Shown here: positions 45,676-55,839 of the stretch, piece after piece
Layout: each line of letters begins with the position of its first letter
How positions within the stretch are numbered: position 1 is the first letter of the stretch
Assembly: GCF_012927045.1 (NCBI RefSeq)
Contig: NZ_JABBFW010000015.1
Span: 1-64,000 of the forward strand
Source: Azohydromonas caseinilytica
GTDB lineage: Bacteria; Pseudomonadota; Gammaproteobacteria; Burkholderiales; Burkholderiaceae_C
Length of the DNA: 64,000 nt
Direction: 5' to 3'
The notes under the pieces: generated by a model
The model's database searches: none
What the model was told of the DNA's origin: nothing
The model's input: the letters and a program-made list of their open reading frames with translations, nothing else
Made by a program: the position numbers and the translations under genes

Positions 45676-47055
45676 TCAGTCGAGCGCGCGGTTCCTCGAT
45701 TCGATATCCACCATCCGGATCGCGACCGCCGCCACCACCAGGAAAGACGAAAGCAGGAACAGTGCAAGCGTGAATCGGGTCGCCATGACCGGCGCGATGA
45801 GGGCCGGGGCAAACAGGCCGCCGAAGCGTGCCACCGCACCGGCGGCGCCCATGCCGCTGGCCCTCAGATCGGTCGGATAGACCTCGGGCGTGAAGGCGTA
45901 GAGCGCGCCCCAGGTGCCCAGCAGCGCAAAGCTCATCAGCAGCGTGGAGCCGACCACCAGGGCCGGAGCCTGGCCCAGGCTGTAGAGCAGGCAGCCCACC
46001 GCGCTGAGAAGCAGGAAGCCGATCAGCGTGGGCTTGCGGCCCCAGCGCTCGACGCCGTAGGCGGACAGCGCGAACCCCGGCAGTTGCACCAGCGCCAGCA
46101 GGATCAGAAACACCTGGCCCCGCATGAAGCCGAAACCCTGGCCCGCCAGCTTCACGGGCAGGTAGACGAAGACGCCGTAGTACGCGATCGAGATCAGCAT
46201 CCAGGCGGCCAGCAGGCAGAGGCTGCGGCGCCGGTAGCCGGCCGCGAACAGCGCGAAGACCGATTTGCGCTCCATCCGCTGAGGCGTCAGGGTGCCAATG
46301 TCCACGGGCACCCGATTGGCGGCCGCCACGCGCTGAAGCACGGCGCGCGCCTCCGTCGAGCGCCCTGCCTTGTGCAGATAGAGCGGGGACTCCGGGATGA
46401 AGAAGCGGCAGACCACGCCGACCAGGGCCGGGATGCCGGTCACGAAGAAGATCAGCCGCCAGGCATCCGCGCCCCGCGACACCGCGACCAGGGCCAGGAC
46501 GGCGAGCAGGATCGTGCCGACGGCCCAGAAGGACTCCAGCAGCACCAGCCAGCGGCCGCGCCGGTCGGACGGCAGGAACTCGGCCATCATGGTGTAGTCG
46601 ACGGGCAAGGTGCCGCCGACCCCGATGCCGGTGAGAAAGCGCAGGATCAGAAGCCACTGGAACTCCGGCGCAAAGGCCGACGCGACACCGCAAGCCGCAT
46701 CGACGATCACCGACATCATCAGCACGGGGCGGCGGCCGATCCGGTCCGCCAGGCGGCCGAACACGAAGGCCCCGACGAGCATGCCGATGAAGAACAGCGT
46801 CCCGGTCTGCAGCGCCGTGGGCACGGGAATGCCGAAGGTCGCGGCGATGGAGGGCGCGGTGAAGCCGATCGAGAGCACCTGCATCGCGTCCGCCATCCAG
46901 ACCAGGCCGAAAACGGCGAAGAGCCGGTACTGGAACCGGCCGACCCCGGCGGCTCGGATGCCTTGTTCGATGGTGATGCCCGGCGAGGCCGGGCCCTGCG
47001 GGTCGGGCCGTGATCCCAGGCGGGTCGTTGCCAGGGTGATGGAAGGTGGCGACAT
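45676..47055 (-). CDS. MFS transporter (sugar/acid porter-like)
   Basis: The 459-residue, twelve-helix major facilitator has the family signature GRLADRIGRRPVLM between helices 2 and 3, RFLTGIGVGGTLPVD in helix 4 and PESPLYLHKAGR at the start of the central loop. The last two are shared by the sugar porter and aromatic acid/niacin (NiaP-like) groups. It is a proton symporter for an unknown small organic substrate. No catabolic genes adjoin it. The 329-bp gap 47056-47384 upstream contains nothing that I recognise. Confidence 0.85.
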   Translation of the reverse strand: MSPPSITLATTRLGSRPDPQGPASPGITIEQGIRAAGVGRFQYRLFAVFGLVWMADAMQVLSIGFTAPSIAATFGIPVPTALQTGTLFFIGMLVGAFVFGRLADRIGRRPVLMMSVIVDAACGVASAFAPEFQWLLILRFLTGIGVGGTLPVDYTMMAEFLPSDRRGRWLVLLESFWAVGTILLAVLALVAVSRGADAWRLIFFVTGIPALVGVVCRFFIPESPLYLHKAGRSTEARAVLQRVAAANRVPVDIGTLTPQRMERKSVFALFAAGYRRRSLCLLAAWMLISIAYYGVFVYLPVKLAGQGFGFMRGQVFLILLALVQLPGFALSAYGVERWGRKPTLIGFLLLSAVGCLLYSLGQAPALVVGSTLLMSFALLGTWGALYAFTPEVYPTDLRASGMGAAGAVARFGGLFAPALIAPVMATRFTLALFLLSSFLVVAAVAIRMVDIESRNRALD

Positions 47056-47384
47056 GGATCTGCCCGTCCTTGAACGTGGGTGCCGAAGTCGCAGGCCGCT
47101 TCTCCATCGGCGCGTGCCCGAAGGATCGAGATGGGAACGACCGCCCGCCATGACAGCGAAAGCCGGAGCGGGCCGAGGCTCATCTTCTTTTGGGGACTCC
47201 AGTCAACCGCATTGAGCTTGACCGCTCATCAGGCAGCTCCCGTGCCCGCAAGCTCAAAGGGAGCGAGACGGCGAGCTTCATGGCTGAAGCCCCTCGCCGA
47301 TCGCATTCCACGGCGGCTTCTGCCTGATGGGGCCGTGGCAGGGTTGCCCGGAGGCGCGCACGTCGGTGGCCGTGCGCCCGTGCC

Positions 47385-50015
47385 TCAGCCCTTCCCGGGC
47401 CGGCGCGCAAGGATGCGCTCTCCCACCGGCTTGAGCCCATCGAGCAGCAGCAGCACCGACAGGCCCAGCGCCAGCGCCGTGACGAGCGAGGCGGGCTGCA
47501 GGGCGGCGAAATGGAACATCCCCCGCATCGCCGGCAAGCCAAGCACCACGGCCAGCAGCGCCGTGGTCAGGCCCAGCATGAGCCACAGCGCCTGGTTGGG
47601 CCGGCGCAGCGTCGGCCCGAGACGGGCGCGGAACGAGCGGCAGGCCAGAATCAACCCGAAATCCGCCAGCACGAGCGCCAGGAAGGCGCTCGCCCGGGCT
47701 TCGCCCTCGGCGATGCCGGTGCGCAGCAGGCCCATGTACAGCCCGGCCACCGCCAGCAGCACGCAGCCGCCCTGCAACAGGCTCCAGGCCATCGCGCCGA
47801 GGGAGAACAGCGGCTCCTCCACGGGCCTGGGCGGGCGGCGCATCAGGTCCTCCTCTTCGGGCTCGGCCTCGAACACGATCGAGCACACCGGGTCGATCAC
47901 GAGCTCCAGAAAGGCGATGTGCACGGGCAGGAACAGCACCGGCCAGCCCAGCAGCAAGGGCAGCAGCGCCAGGCCCGCGATGGGCACGTGCACGGCCAGC
48001 ACGAAGGACATGGCCTTGCGCAGGTTGTCATGGATGCGCCGGCCCAGCCGCACCGCCTTCACGATCGAGCCGAAGTCGTCATCGAGGAGCACCAGTGCCG
48101 CGGCCTCGCGCGCCACGTCGGTGCCGCGTTCGCCCATCGCGATGCCGATATGCGCCGCCTTGAGCGACGGGGCGTCGTTGACGCCGTCGCCGGTCATGGC
48201 CACCACCTCGCCCCGGGCCCGCAGGGCCTGGACGATGCGCAGCTTGTGTTCCGGCAGGACGCGGGCGAACACGGTGGTGCGGGCCACGCACTGGCGCAGC
48301 GCGGCCTCGTCCAGCGTGGCGATGTCCGCTCCCGTCATCACGGCCGGTGCGCTGTCGATGCCGGCCTGCCTGGCGATGGCTTGCGCGGTGCCCGGGTGGT
48401 CGCCGGTGATCATCACCACCCGGATGCCGGCCTGCCGGCATTCCTGGACGGCGGGCGCCACGCCAGGGCGCAGGGGGTCCGCCAGAGCCACCAGGCCGAG
48501 CAGTGACCACTGGAAGCCCAGGGGCGACTCGGGCCAGGCCGTGCCGACGGATTCCGCCCGGGCCACCGCCAGCACGCGCTGTCCGCGCTCGGCCAGCGTC
48601 TGTGCCGCCGTCCGCAAGGCCTGCAGCTCCTGGGCGGGCAGCCGGCACAGGCGGCCGACCGCCTCCGGGGCTCCCTTGGTCGCCACGATGCCATGGGCAT
48701 CGTCGCCGGCCGACCAGACATGCGTCATGGCCGGCAGCTCCGCCGTCAGTGGGTACTCGTGCACCAGGCGCCAGTCCGGGTGCCGGCGGGCCTCGGGCAG
48801 CCTGCTGCGGGCGAGCTCGTGGAGCGCCTTCTCCATCGCGTCGAAGGGCTCCCGCTCGCTGGCCAGCAGCGCGACCTCGACCAGTTCGTGGAAGGCTGCG
48901 GGCAGATCGTCCTGCGCGGCGCTCCAGCCCCGCAGCGCGCCCGCATGCCAGGCGTGCAGCTCGGCAATGCTCATCCGGTTGAGCGTGAGCGTGCCGGTCT
49001 TGTCGGTGCACAGCACCGTGGCGGCGCCCAGGGCTTCGATGGCCGCCGAGCGGCGGGTCAGCACGCGTTGCCGCGACAGGCGCCAGGCGCCCGTGGCCAT
49101 GAAGACCGTCAGGATCAGCAGGAACTCCTGCGGCAGCATCGACATCGCCAGCGTGATGCCCGCCAGCGCCGCGGCCAGCCAGTCGCCGCGCGTGAGGGCG
49201 TAGAGCAGCGTCGCCAGCAGGCTCACGCCCAGGCCCAGTGCCGAGAACACGCGCACCAGGCGCCGTGTCTGGGCATGCAGCGGCGTGGGCCCGGGATCGA
49301 GCCCGCCCAGCGTCAGGCCGATGCGGCCGATCTCGCTGTTCCTGCCGGTGGCCGTCACGCAGCCGACGCCCTGGCCGCCGACGACCAGGGTGCCGGCAAA
49401 GACCTGCGACGCCGCATTGGCGCCGGGGCGCGTCGGCGCGCCGGGCGCCAAGCCGCCCGGTGCGGCCACCCTGGCCACCGGCAGCGCCTCACCGGTCAGC
49501 AGCGATTCGTCGATGCTCAGGTCGTTGGCCGACAGCAGCCAGGCATCAGCCGGCACGCGGTCGCCTTCCTTCAGCACGATCACGTCGCCCCGCACCACTT
49601 CCGGCCCGGCAATGCGCTGGTGCCGGCCGTCGCGCAGGACCATGGCGCGGGGGCTGGTGAGATCGCGCAGCGCCTCCAGCACCCGTTCGGTGCGGCGCTC
49701 CTGGATCAGCGTGATGGCCACGATGAGCGCCACGAAGCCCAGCAGCATCGCGGCCTCGGCCCGGTCGCCCAGCACCAGGTACACCACGACCGCCGCCGCG
49801 AGCAGTTGCAGCATCGGCTCCCGCGCCACTTCCGCGGCGATGCGCCAGGTGGTGCGCCGGGCCGCCTGCGGCAGCGCGTTGGGGCCCTCGTCGCGCAGCC
49901 GGCGCGCGGCCTCCCGGCCGGACAGCCCACCGCTGCGGCGCGCCGGCTCTTGCGCCGCCACGGGGGCGTCCGGTGGCGTCAAGGGAGGGCGATTCGATGG
50001 ACCGGACGCTGGCAT
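47385..50015 (-). CDS. P-type ATPase with an unusual TM4 motif
   Basis: The 876-residue P-type ATPase has the standard catalytic parts: TGEALPV, CTDKTGTLT (Asp338), ATKGAPEAV, MITGDHPGTAQAIA and [20 protein letters not shown]. Its TM4 ion-binding segment reads MSMLPQEFLLILTVFM, so the usual PEGL of P2-type pumps is replaced by PQEF. TM6 contains ELVIDPVCSIVFEAEPEEED. This is a P2-like subgroup whose ion is unassigned. GGAGGG precedes the ATG at 50015. It is divergent from the second uspA gene across 163 bp. Confidence 0.9.
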   Translation of the reverse strand: MPASGPSNRPPLTPPDAPVAAQEPARRSGGLSGREAARRLRDEGPNALPQAARRTTWRIAAEVAREPMLQLLAAAVVVYLVLGDRAEAAMLLGFVALIVAITLIQERRTERVLEALRDLTSPRAMVLRDGRHQRIAGPEVVRGDVIVLKEGDRVPADAWLLSANDLSIDESLLTGEALPVARVAAPGGLAPGAPTRPGANAASQVFAGTLVVGGQGVGCVTATGRNSEIGRIGLTLGGLDPGPTPLHAQTRRLVRVFSALGLGVSLLATLLYALTRGDWLAAALAGITLAMSMLPQEFLLILTVFMATGAWRLSRQRVLTRRSAAIEALGAATVLCTDKTGTLTLNRMSIAELHAWHAGALRGWSAAQDDLPAAFHELVEVALLASEREPFDAMEKALHELARSRLPEARRHPDWRLVHEYPLTAELPAMTHVWSAGDDAHGIVATKGAPEAVGRLCRLPAQELQALRTAAQTLAERGQRVLAVARAESVGTAWPESPLGFQWSLLGLVALADPLRPGVAPAVQECRQAGIRVVMITGDHPGTAQAIARQAGIDSAPAVMTGADIATLDEAALRQCVARTTVFARVLPEHKLRIVQALRARGEVVAMTGDGVNDAPSLKAAHIGIAMGERGTDVAREAAALVLLDDDFGSIVKAVRLGRRIHDNLRKAMSFVLAVHVPIAGLALLPLLLGWPVLFLPVHIAFLELVIDPVCSIVFEAEPEEEDLMRRPPRPVEEPLFSLGAMAWSLLQGGCVLLAVAGLYMGLLRTGIAEGEARASAFLALVLADFGLILACRSFRARLGPTLRRPNQALWLMLGLTTALLAVVLGLPAMRGMFHFAALQPASLVTALALGLSVLLLLDGLKPVGERILARRPGKG

Positions 50016-50178
50016 GGTGTCCCTCCGTGGCGGCCGTTGCGGATGCCGGCAGGCGCACGTCAGCCGCCCGGGTCGGCACAATGATTCTCGACGCTCGCAA
50101 GCCTGCGCGGGACGGGCTGCGCGGGCTTGCCGTGCCGACGCGCACGGCGCTGTCGCACCCGCCAAGCGGAGGCCGTTC

Positions 50179-50601
50179 GTGAAGATTCTCGTCGCTGTTG
50201 ACGGCAGTGCCTGCTCCAAGCGGATGCTGGCGCATCTGGTCAGTGAGGCCATGTGGCGCGGTGATTCGCACCAGTACACGGTCTTCCACGGCATCGAGCC
50301 GTTGCCGCATCGCGCAGCCGCCCTGGCTCCACCGCCCACCGTGCGTGCGCTCTACGACAGCCAGGCCGAGGCGGTGCTGCGCCCGGTGCGCACGTTCCTG
50401 CATCGGCACGGCATCGACGCCAGGTTCGTGCACAAGGTCTGCCGCCCCGCACGGGAAATCGCCCGGATGGCGGCCGTCCAGCACTTCGACCTGGTGATCA
50501 TGGGCAGCCACGGCCATGGCCGCCTGGGCAACGCCGTGCTGGGCTCGGTCGTGACCCAGGTGCTGGCGCAGGCCAAGACGCCCCTGCTGGTGTTTCGCTG
50601 A
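50179..50601 (+). CDS. universal stress protein, UspA family (copy 2)
   Basis: The 140-residue single-domain Usp starts KILVAVDGSACSKRMLAHLV and has the ATP-binding signature MGSHGHGRLGNAVLGSVVTQV. The start is GTG at 50179, supported by GCGGAGG seven bases before it. It is a paralogue of the Usp at 45072 and divergent from the second P-type ATPase gene. Pairing of Usp with P-type ATPase genes occurs twice here, which suggests a shared stress regulon. Confidence 0.93.
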   Translation: MKILVAVDGSACSKRMLAHLVSEAMWRGDSHQYTVFHGIEPLPHRAAALAPPPTVRALYDSQAEAVLRPVRTFLHRHGIDARFVHKVCRPAREIARMAAVQHFDLVIMGSHGHGRLGNAVLGSVVTQVLAQAKTPLLVFR

Positions 50602-50767
50602 AGAGGCTCGGTTTCCGGCCGTGGAGCGCTCCGGCGCCTTCCATGCCTCACCCGCGGGGGGCCTCGCCTTCGTGGGGCGGCTGCGACGCCCTTGCCTTGC
50701 TGCCGATCAAGTCCTGGGATGCCGGTGGGGTGACGATGGCCGCGACGTACACCCTGGGGCAGTACAC

Positions 50768-51247
50768 ATGAAGTTCTCTACCGCCTTGCTTCTTGCCTGC
50801 GGGCTCTTCGCGGGGGGCACCGCAGCGCAGGTGGCCGACGTCGAGCAGCTGCCGCAGCTCTACATCGAGGCCTACCGCAACGGTGACGCGGACCGCATCG
50901 CGTCGCTGTTCGCGCCCGACGCGTCCTTCATTCCGCTGCTGGCGCTGCCGCGCCTGCAGGGCCGCGACGCCATCCGCGCCTACTACCGGCGTTCGATAAC
51001 CAACTCCAGGTCGCGCAACATCACGCCGACGAACCAGCTGGTGCAGGCCTACGGTGACGTGGTCGTGCGCTCGGCCGACATCCGCATCGACCAGGAGTTG
51101 CTCGACGGTCGCCAGGTTGCGACGCTGGCCCGGGTCAGCTTCGTCTACAGGAGGGAGCCGCAGGGGTGGTTGATCGTGCACCACCACCAGTCGGTACAGC
51201 CGGCCACGCCGGCAGCGGCGGCCTCGGCTCCGGTGCCCCGACCGTGA
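50768..51247 (+). CDS. exported NTF2-like (SnoaL/DUF4440-type) protein
   Basis: The 159-residue protein has a signal peptide (MKFSTALLLACGLFAGGTAA, then QVADVEQ) and an NTF2-like fold: LPQLYIEAYRNGDADRIASL, FAPDASFIPLLALPRLQGRD and a terminal strand WLIVHHHQSVQPA. Such domains include enzymes, binding proteins and orphan periplasmic proteins. Function is unknown here. It lies between uspA and the glucan phosphorylase gene. A Pro/Ala tail follows the domain. Confidence 0.8.
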   Translation: MKFSTALLLACGLFAGGTAAQVADVEQLPQLYIEAYRNGDADRIASLFAPDASFIPLLALPRLQGRDAIRAYYRRSITNSRSRNITPTNQLVQAYGDVVVRSADIRIDQELLDGRQVATLARVSFVYRREPQGWLIVHHHQSVQPATPAAAASAPVPRP

Positions 51248-51451
51248 AATCCGTGCCGAGGCCGGTCGCCTCCTGGCGCAGGACTTGCGCCGGCGGCAGG
51301 CGCCGAACCCTGTGGCGTCGGCCATCCCTGGCCCGGGCGCTCCCTCAATTGCGAACGCTCAAGGCAGGGCCATCGGTTGGGCCCATGCTTCGCTGTCCGG
51401 CTCGTCGCCGTGGCGGCATCGCACAGCGTGCGCCAACGCACTGACCCGCAG

Positions 51452-53152
51452 ATGGAACAGCTCGACCGCTTCCTGACCCGCACCCGCATCGCCTACTTCT
51501 CCATGGAGATGGCAGTCCGCCCGGAGATGCACACCTACGCCGGCGGCCTGGGCGTGCTGGCGGGCGACACGGCGCGCTCCTGCGCCGAGCTGCAGCTGCC
51601 CATGGTGTTCGTGACGCTGGTCAGCCGTGCGGGCTACTTCAAGCAGCGCATCACCGCGGACGGGCAGCAGCTGGAGGAGCCGGACTGGTGGCGGCCCGAG
51701 GGACTGTGCACGCCGCTGGACGCGATGACCGGCGTGCGCATCGGCGAGCGCAACGTGTGGATCAGGCCCTGGCTGCATGTGCTCAAGGGGCCCGAGGGCG
51801 GCGAGGTCCCGATCATCCTGCTCGACACCGACCTGCTGGAGAACGACCCCGCCGACCGCGAGCTGACGCACTGGCTCTATGGCGGCGACGACGCCTACCG
51901 GCTCAAGCAGGAGATCGTCCTGGGCCTGGGCGGCGTGCGGCTGCTGCGCGCGCTGGGCTTCGAGCTCGACACCTACCACCTCAACGAAGGCCATGCCGCG
52001 CTGCTGACGCTGGAGCTGTTGCGGCGCGGCGCCGGGCCTCGCGACCAGGCCAGCGGGGTGGGGCCGGTGTACGACATCGGGCAGGTGCGCGGGCAGTGCG
52101 TGTTCACCACGCACACGCCGGTGGAGGCGGGGCACGACCGCTTCCCGTACGAGCTGGTGTCCCGGCTGCTGGACAGCCCGGTGCCGCTGGGCGAGCTGCG
52201 GCACCTGGCCGGGATGGACGCCTTCAACCTGACCCAGCTGGCCATGCGGCTGTCGGGCTACGTCAACGGCGTGGCGCTGCGCCATGCCGAAACGACGCAG
52301 CATCTCTTTCCCGGCTATGTCATCCGCGCCATCACCAACGGCGTGCATGTGGGCACGTGGACGCACCCGGTCTTCGCGCACCTGTACCAGCAGCATGTGC
52401 CGCACTGGCAGCACGAGCCCGAGCTGCTCGTGCGCGCGCTGCTGATCCCGGAGGACGAGATCTGGCGCTGCCACCAGCTCGCCAAGGCCGATCTGCTGCG
52501 CCGCATCGCCGAGCGCACCGGCGTGGCGCTGGACCCCGCGCTGCCGCTCATCGGCTGCGCGCGGCGCATGACCGGCTACAAGCGCCCGCTGCTGCTGTTC
52601 CAGGACCTCGACCGGCTCGCGGCCATCGCCGCGAAACATCCTTTCCAGGTCGTCATGGCGGGCAAGGCCCATCCCCGCGACGGGCTGGGCAAGCAGGCCA
52701 TACGGCAGCTGCATGAAGTCGCCCGCGCGCTCGCCGGCCGCGTGGCCTGCGTGTTCCTGCCTGACTACGACATGGAGCTGGCCCAGGCCATGGTGGCCGG
52801 ATCGGACATCTGGCTCAACACGCCGCGGCCGCCGCTGGAGGCTTCAGGCACCAGCGGCATGAAGGCGGCGCTCAACGGCGTGCTCAACCTCAGCGTGCTC
52901 GATGGCTGGTGGGTGGAGGCCTGCATCGAGGGCGTGACCGGCTGGGCCATCGGCGAGGACCGGCACGACGAACCGGATGCCGTGGTCGCGCGCCATCTCT
53001 ACGACAAGCTCGAAAACACCGTGCTGCCGCTCTACCACGGCGACCCCGAGGCCTGGCGCCGCCTGATGCGCCAGGCCGCGGCCCACATCGGCTCCCACTT
53101 CAACAGCCAGCGCATGATGCGGCGCTACGCCGCCGAGGCCTATCTGCGCTGA
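51452..53152 (+). CDS. glgP: alpha-glucan (glycogen/maltodextrin) phosphorylase, short form
   Basis: The 566-residue GT35 enzyme releases glucose 1-phosphate from glycogen or maltodextrins. The PLP site [14 protein letters not shown] has Lys471. The N-terminal [20 protein letters not shown], the NEGHAAL segment and the phosphate/sugar region [16 protein letters not shown] are typical. It belongs to the short, archaeal/thermophile-like form (about 550-700 residues) that lacks the N-terminal regulatory part of muscle or E. coli enzymes. The ATG at 51452 has no strong ribosome-binding site. With the GH15 enzyme at 28.5 kb it could serve storage-glucan use. Confidence 0.92.
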   Translation: MEQLDRFLTRTRIAYFSMEMAVRPEMHTYAGGLGVLAGDTARSCAELQLPMVFVTLVSRAGYFKQRITADGQQLEEPDWWRPEGLCTPLDAMTGVRIGERNVWIRPWLHVLKGPEGGEVPIILLDTDLLENDPADRELTHWLYGGDDAYRLKQEIVLGLGGVRLLRALGFELDTYHLNEGHAALLTLELLRRGAGPRDQASGVGPVYDIGQVRGQCVFTTHTPVEAGHDRFPYELVSRLLDSPVPLGELRHLAGMDAFNLTQLAMRLSGYVNGVALRHAETTQHLFPGYVIRAITNGVHVGTWTHPVFAHLYQQHVPHWQHEPELLVRALLIPEDEIWRCHQLAKADLLRRIAERTGVALDPALPLIGCARRMTGYKRPLLLFQDLDRLAAIAAKHPFQVVMAGKAHPRDGLGKQAIRQLHEVARALAGRVACVFLPDYDMELAQAMVAGSDIWLNTPRPPLEASGTSGMKAALNGVLNLSVLDGWWVEACIEGVTGWAIGEDRHDEPDAVVARHLYDKLENTVLPLYHGDPEAWRRLMRQAAAHIGSHFNSQRMMRRYAAEAYLR

Positions 53153-53284
53153 CGGGGTGCGGCGACCCCTGCGACAGGTGCAACCAGCCGTCCTGGCGCA
53201 ACAGCAGGTGGCGGTCGGGCGGAGCCACGCAGATGCGGCCCGGCGCCATGGCTTCGCCCTCGCGCGCGTGGGCGGCCGGCGCAT
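53153..53284 (-). pseudogene. remnant of a CheB methylesterase domain
   Basis: On the minus strand this gap translates as [20 protein letters not shown] followed by [19 protein letters not shown]. That is the segment of CheB C-terminal methylesterase domains that carries [14 protein letters not shown]. Neither the N-terminal part (receiver and catalytic Ser/His) nor the rest of the C-terminus is present, and the frame runs into the 3' end of the phosphorylase gene. No other chemotaxis gene is in the window. It is a gene fragment left by deletion or insertion. Confidence 0.65.
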
Positions 53285-53323
53285 GTGACTCTCCTGGAAT
53301 CGCGGTTGCGGTCTGGCCCCGCG

Positions 53324-55327
53324 CTAGAGATGAATCCCCTTCATGAGCCGGGCCAGCGCCAGCTGCTCCGGCGTGGCATCGGCCGGGGTGCCGGACTCGC
53401 CGAGGGCGCGCCGCGACTCCGGGAACATGCGGTAGGAGATGTTCATCACCGCGTGGGCCAGGTGGGGTGACAGCAGCTGCAGCACCTGGGCGAAGACGCC
53501 CAGCGGCGTGGCCAGGTGCGCGGGGCGCTGGACCATGGCCTGCGCCACGAGCGCGGCGGCATCGTCGGGCGAGAGCATGGGCACGGAGCGGTAGACCTCG
53601 GTGGGCGCGCTCATGGCCGTGCGCACCAGCGGCATGTACACCGTGCTGAACTCGATGCCGCTGTCGGCGAACTCCGCCGCCGCGCAGCGCGCGAAGGCAT
53701 CCATCGCCGCCTTGGACGCGACATAGGCCGAGAAGCGCGGCGCGTTGGTGAGCACGCCCAGCGACGAGATGTTGATCACATGGCCGCTGCGGCGCTGCTG
53801 CATCGCGGGCAGCAGCGCCAGCGTCAGCCGCAGCGCCCCGAAGTAGTTGAGGGCCATCACGCGCTCGAAGTCGTGGAAGCGGTCGTACGAGTGCTCGATG
53901 GCGCGCCGGATCGAGTGCCCGGCGTTGTTGACCAGCACGTCCGGCGCGCCGAAGGCTTCCAGCACCGCCGCCGCCAGGCGCTCCACCTGCGCCGCGTCGG
54001 TGAGGTCGGCGCGGTGGAACCACAGCCGCCAGCCCTGCGCGGCGAGCTCGGCCTGCATGCGGTCGAGCCTGTCCTGGTCGCGGTCCACCACCAGCACCGT
54101 GGCGCCGGCCGCGGCGGCCTTGCGGGCCGTGGCCTTGCCGATGCCGTCGGCCGCGCCCGTGATCAGCACCACCTTGCCGCCCAGCGCGCTGGCCAGGCCC
54201 TGGTCCAGGCGCAGCTCCGGGTCCAGGTGGCGCTCCCAGTAGTCCCAGAGCTTCCAGGCGTAGCCCTCCAGCGGCGGCACGCGGATGCCGGCGGCATCGA
54301 GCAGCTTGCGCGTCTCGCGGTTGCTGAAGCGCGTGGGATAGCTCACGAAGCGCATGGCCTCGGCCGGCAGCCCCAGGTCGCGCAGCAGCGCCGCCTGCAG
54401 GCGGTGCACCGGCGTGAGCAGCGCCAGCCCCTGGCGCACGCTCTGCGGCACCAGCTCGCGCAGGCGCGGATTGATGCGCAGCACGAACTTGGGCGCATGC
54501 CCGGCGCGCGCGAAGATGTCCAGGATCTCGCCGACGCGCCGGGGCTCCGGGTCGGTGAGGTGGAAGCAGCGCCCGTCCAGGCCCTCGCGGTGCGCCAGCT
54601 CGTCGAGCGCGTTCACCACGAAATCGACGGGGACGAGGTTCAGGCGCCCGCCTTCGAGCCCGATGGCCGGAAACCACGGCGGCAGCAGCCGGCGCAGCCG
54701 CTGGATGGCCTTGAAGAAGTAGTAGGGGCCGTCGATCTTGTCCATCTCGCCGGTGTCGGACTGGCCCACCACGATGCCCGGGCGATAGATGCGCCAGGGC
54801 AGCGGGCATTCGGTGCGCACGATGCGCTCGGCCTCGTGCTTGGTGCCGAAGTAGGGGTGATCGAGCTGCTCAGCCTCCTCGAACATGTCCTCGCTGAACG
54901 TGCCGCGGTACAGGCCGGCCGCGGCGATGGAGCTCATGTGGTGGAAGCCGCCGGCCCCGATCGCCTGCGCCAGGGCCACCGCATGCCGCGTGCCCTGCAC
55001 GTTGGCCGCCACCAGGGCCTCGGCGCTGGCGCCCAGGTCGTACAGCGCGGCCAGGTGGAAGAAATGGCGCACGCGGCCGCGCAGCATCGCCGCGTCCTCG
55101 ACGCTCAGGCCCAGGCCCGGCTGCGTCAGGTCCCCGGGCACGGGCACCGCGCGCGAGCGGTCCACGCCCCAGCGCGCATACAGCGCGTCGAGCCTGGCCA
55201 GGCTGCGCGGGTGGACCAGGAAGTAGACCGGGCCTTCGTCGCGCGCGAGCAGCCGCTCGACAAGCCGCTTGCCGATGAAGCCGGTGGCACCGGTGACGAA
55301 CGATGCGTGTGCCATGGTGCCGGACAT
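53324..55327 (-). CDS. fatty acyl-CoA/aldehyde reductase (two SDR domains, Marinobacter FAR-like)
   Basis: The 667-residue enzyme has an N-terminal extended SDR domain (residues 1-350) with [19 protein letters not shown] and the catalytic YFGTK. A C-terminal classical SDR domain (about 380-640) has [20 protein letters not shown] and YVASK. This two-domain order is that of bacterial fatty acyl reductases that reduce acyl-CoA through the aldehyde to the fatty alcohol. It lies divergent from phasin, lipase, wax ester synthase and acyl-CoA ligase genes, which supports the assignment. The start is taken at 55327 (GGAAG upstream); an ATG at 55315 is nearly as good. Confidence 0.85.
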   Translation of the reverse strand: MSGTMAHASFVTGATGFIGKRLVERLLARDEGPVYFLVHPRSLARLDALYARWGVDRSRAVPVPGDLTQPGLGLSVEDAAMLRGRVRHFFHLAALYDLGASAEALVAANVQGTRHAVALAQAIGAGGFHHMSSIAAAGLYRGTFSEDMFEEAEQLDHPYFGTKHEAERIVRTECPLPWRIYRPGIVVGQSDTGEMDKIDGPYYFFKAIQRLRRLLPPWFPAIGLEGGRLNLVPVDFVVNALDELAHREGLDGRCFHLTDPEPRRVGEILDIFARAGHAPKFVLRINPRLRELVPQSVRQGLALLTPVHRLQAALLRDLGLPAEAMRFVSYPTRFSNRETRKLLDAAGIRVPPLEGYAWKLWDYWERHLDPELRLDQGLASALGGKVVLITGAADGIGKATARKAAAAGATVLVVDRDQDRLDRMQAELAAQGWRLWFHRADLTDAAQVERLAAAVLEAFGAPDVLVNNAGHSIRRAIEHSYDRFHDFERVMALNYFGALRLTLALLPAMQQRRSGHVINISSLGVLTNAPRFSAYVASKAAMDAFARCAAAEFADSGIEFSTVYMPLVRTAMSAPTEVYRSVPMLSPDDAAALVAQAMVQRPAHLATPLGVFAQVLQLLSPHLAHAVMNISYRMFPESRRALGESGTPADATPEQLALARLMKGIHL

Positions 55328-55440
55328 GCTCTTCCGCCGCGCCGTCGCGGACTTGCGCCACGTCAAGTTTGCGGCCTGCGGGCGTGGCATCGTCGTGTCC
55401 CGCTTGCGTCCCGGGCATCACCACAGGAGGCCGCATCGTC

Positions 55441-55839
55441 ATGGCAGCGAAGCAATCCGGAGCAAGGCTGGTGCAGGCCATCGGCCATTCCGGCCAGGAA
55501 ATCTGGCTGGCGGGCGTGGGGGCGCTCTACACCGCGCGCAAGGAGGGCAGCAGGCTCTTCGAGCTGCTGGTCGAGGAGGGCAAGGCCTGCACCAGCGCGT
55601 TGACCGGCGGCGGTGCCGAGCAGGTCCGCGCGCGGCTCGGCGGCGGCCTCGGCGGCCTGCAGCGGGGGCTGGAAAAGCGCGTGGCCCGGGCGCTTCAATC
55701 GGTCGGCGTGCCCAGCGCCCAGGAGGTCGGCGAGCTCTCCCGCCGCGTCGCCGAGCTGGACCGGCATGTGTCGGCATTGACCCGGCGCAGCCGCGCGAGC
55801 GGCGGTGTCAAGCGTGTCAAGCGCAAGATCCGTCCGTAA
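55441..55839 (+). CDS. phasin-family granule-associated protein
   Basis: The 132-residue protein starts with a phasin domain: QEIWLAGVGALYTARKEGSR, LFELLVEEGKACTS. A coiled-coil-like segment follows (VGELSRRVAELDRHVSAL) and a very basic tail (SGGVKRVKRKIRP) that could bind DNA. Phasins coat polyhydroxyalkanoate granules, and PhaF-like ones tie granules to the nucleoid. Here the neighbours make wax esters or triacylglycerol, so it may coat neutral-lipid inclusions instead. AGGAGG lies 11 bp before the ATG. The lipase gene overlaps its 3' end by 35 bp. Confidence 0.88.
   Translation: MAAKQSGARLVQAIGHSGQEIWLAGVGALYTARKEGSRLFELLVEEGKACTSALTGGGAEQVRARLGGGLGGLQRGLEKRVARALQSVGVPSAQEVGELSRRVAELDRHVSALTRRSRASGGVKRVKRKIRP

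Noticed and set aside
51348-51364. TTG-N8-CAA (TTGCGAACGCTCAA) before the glucan phosphorylase gene as an FNR site
   Set aside because: Only the outer triplets fit and three inner bases are wrong. This level of match is expected by chance.
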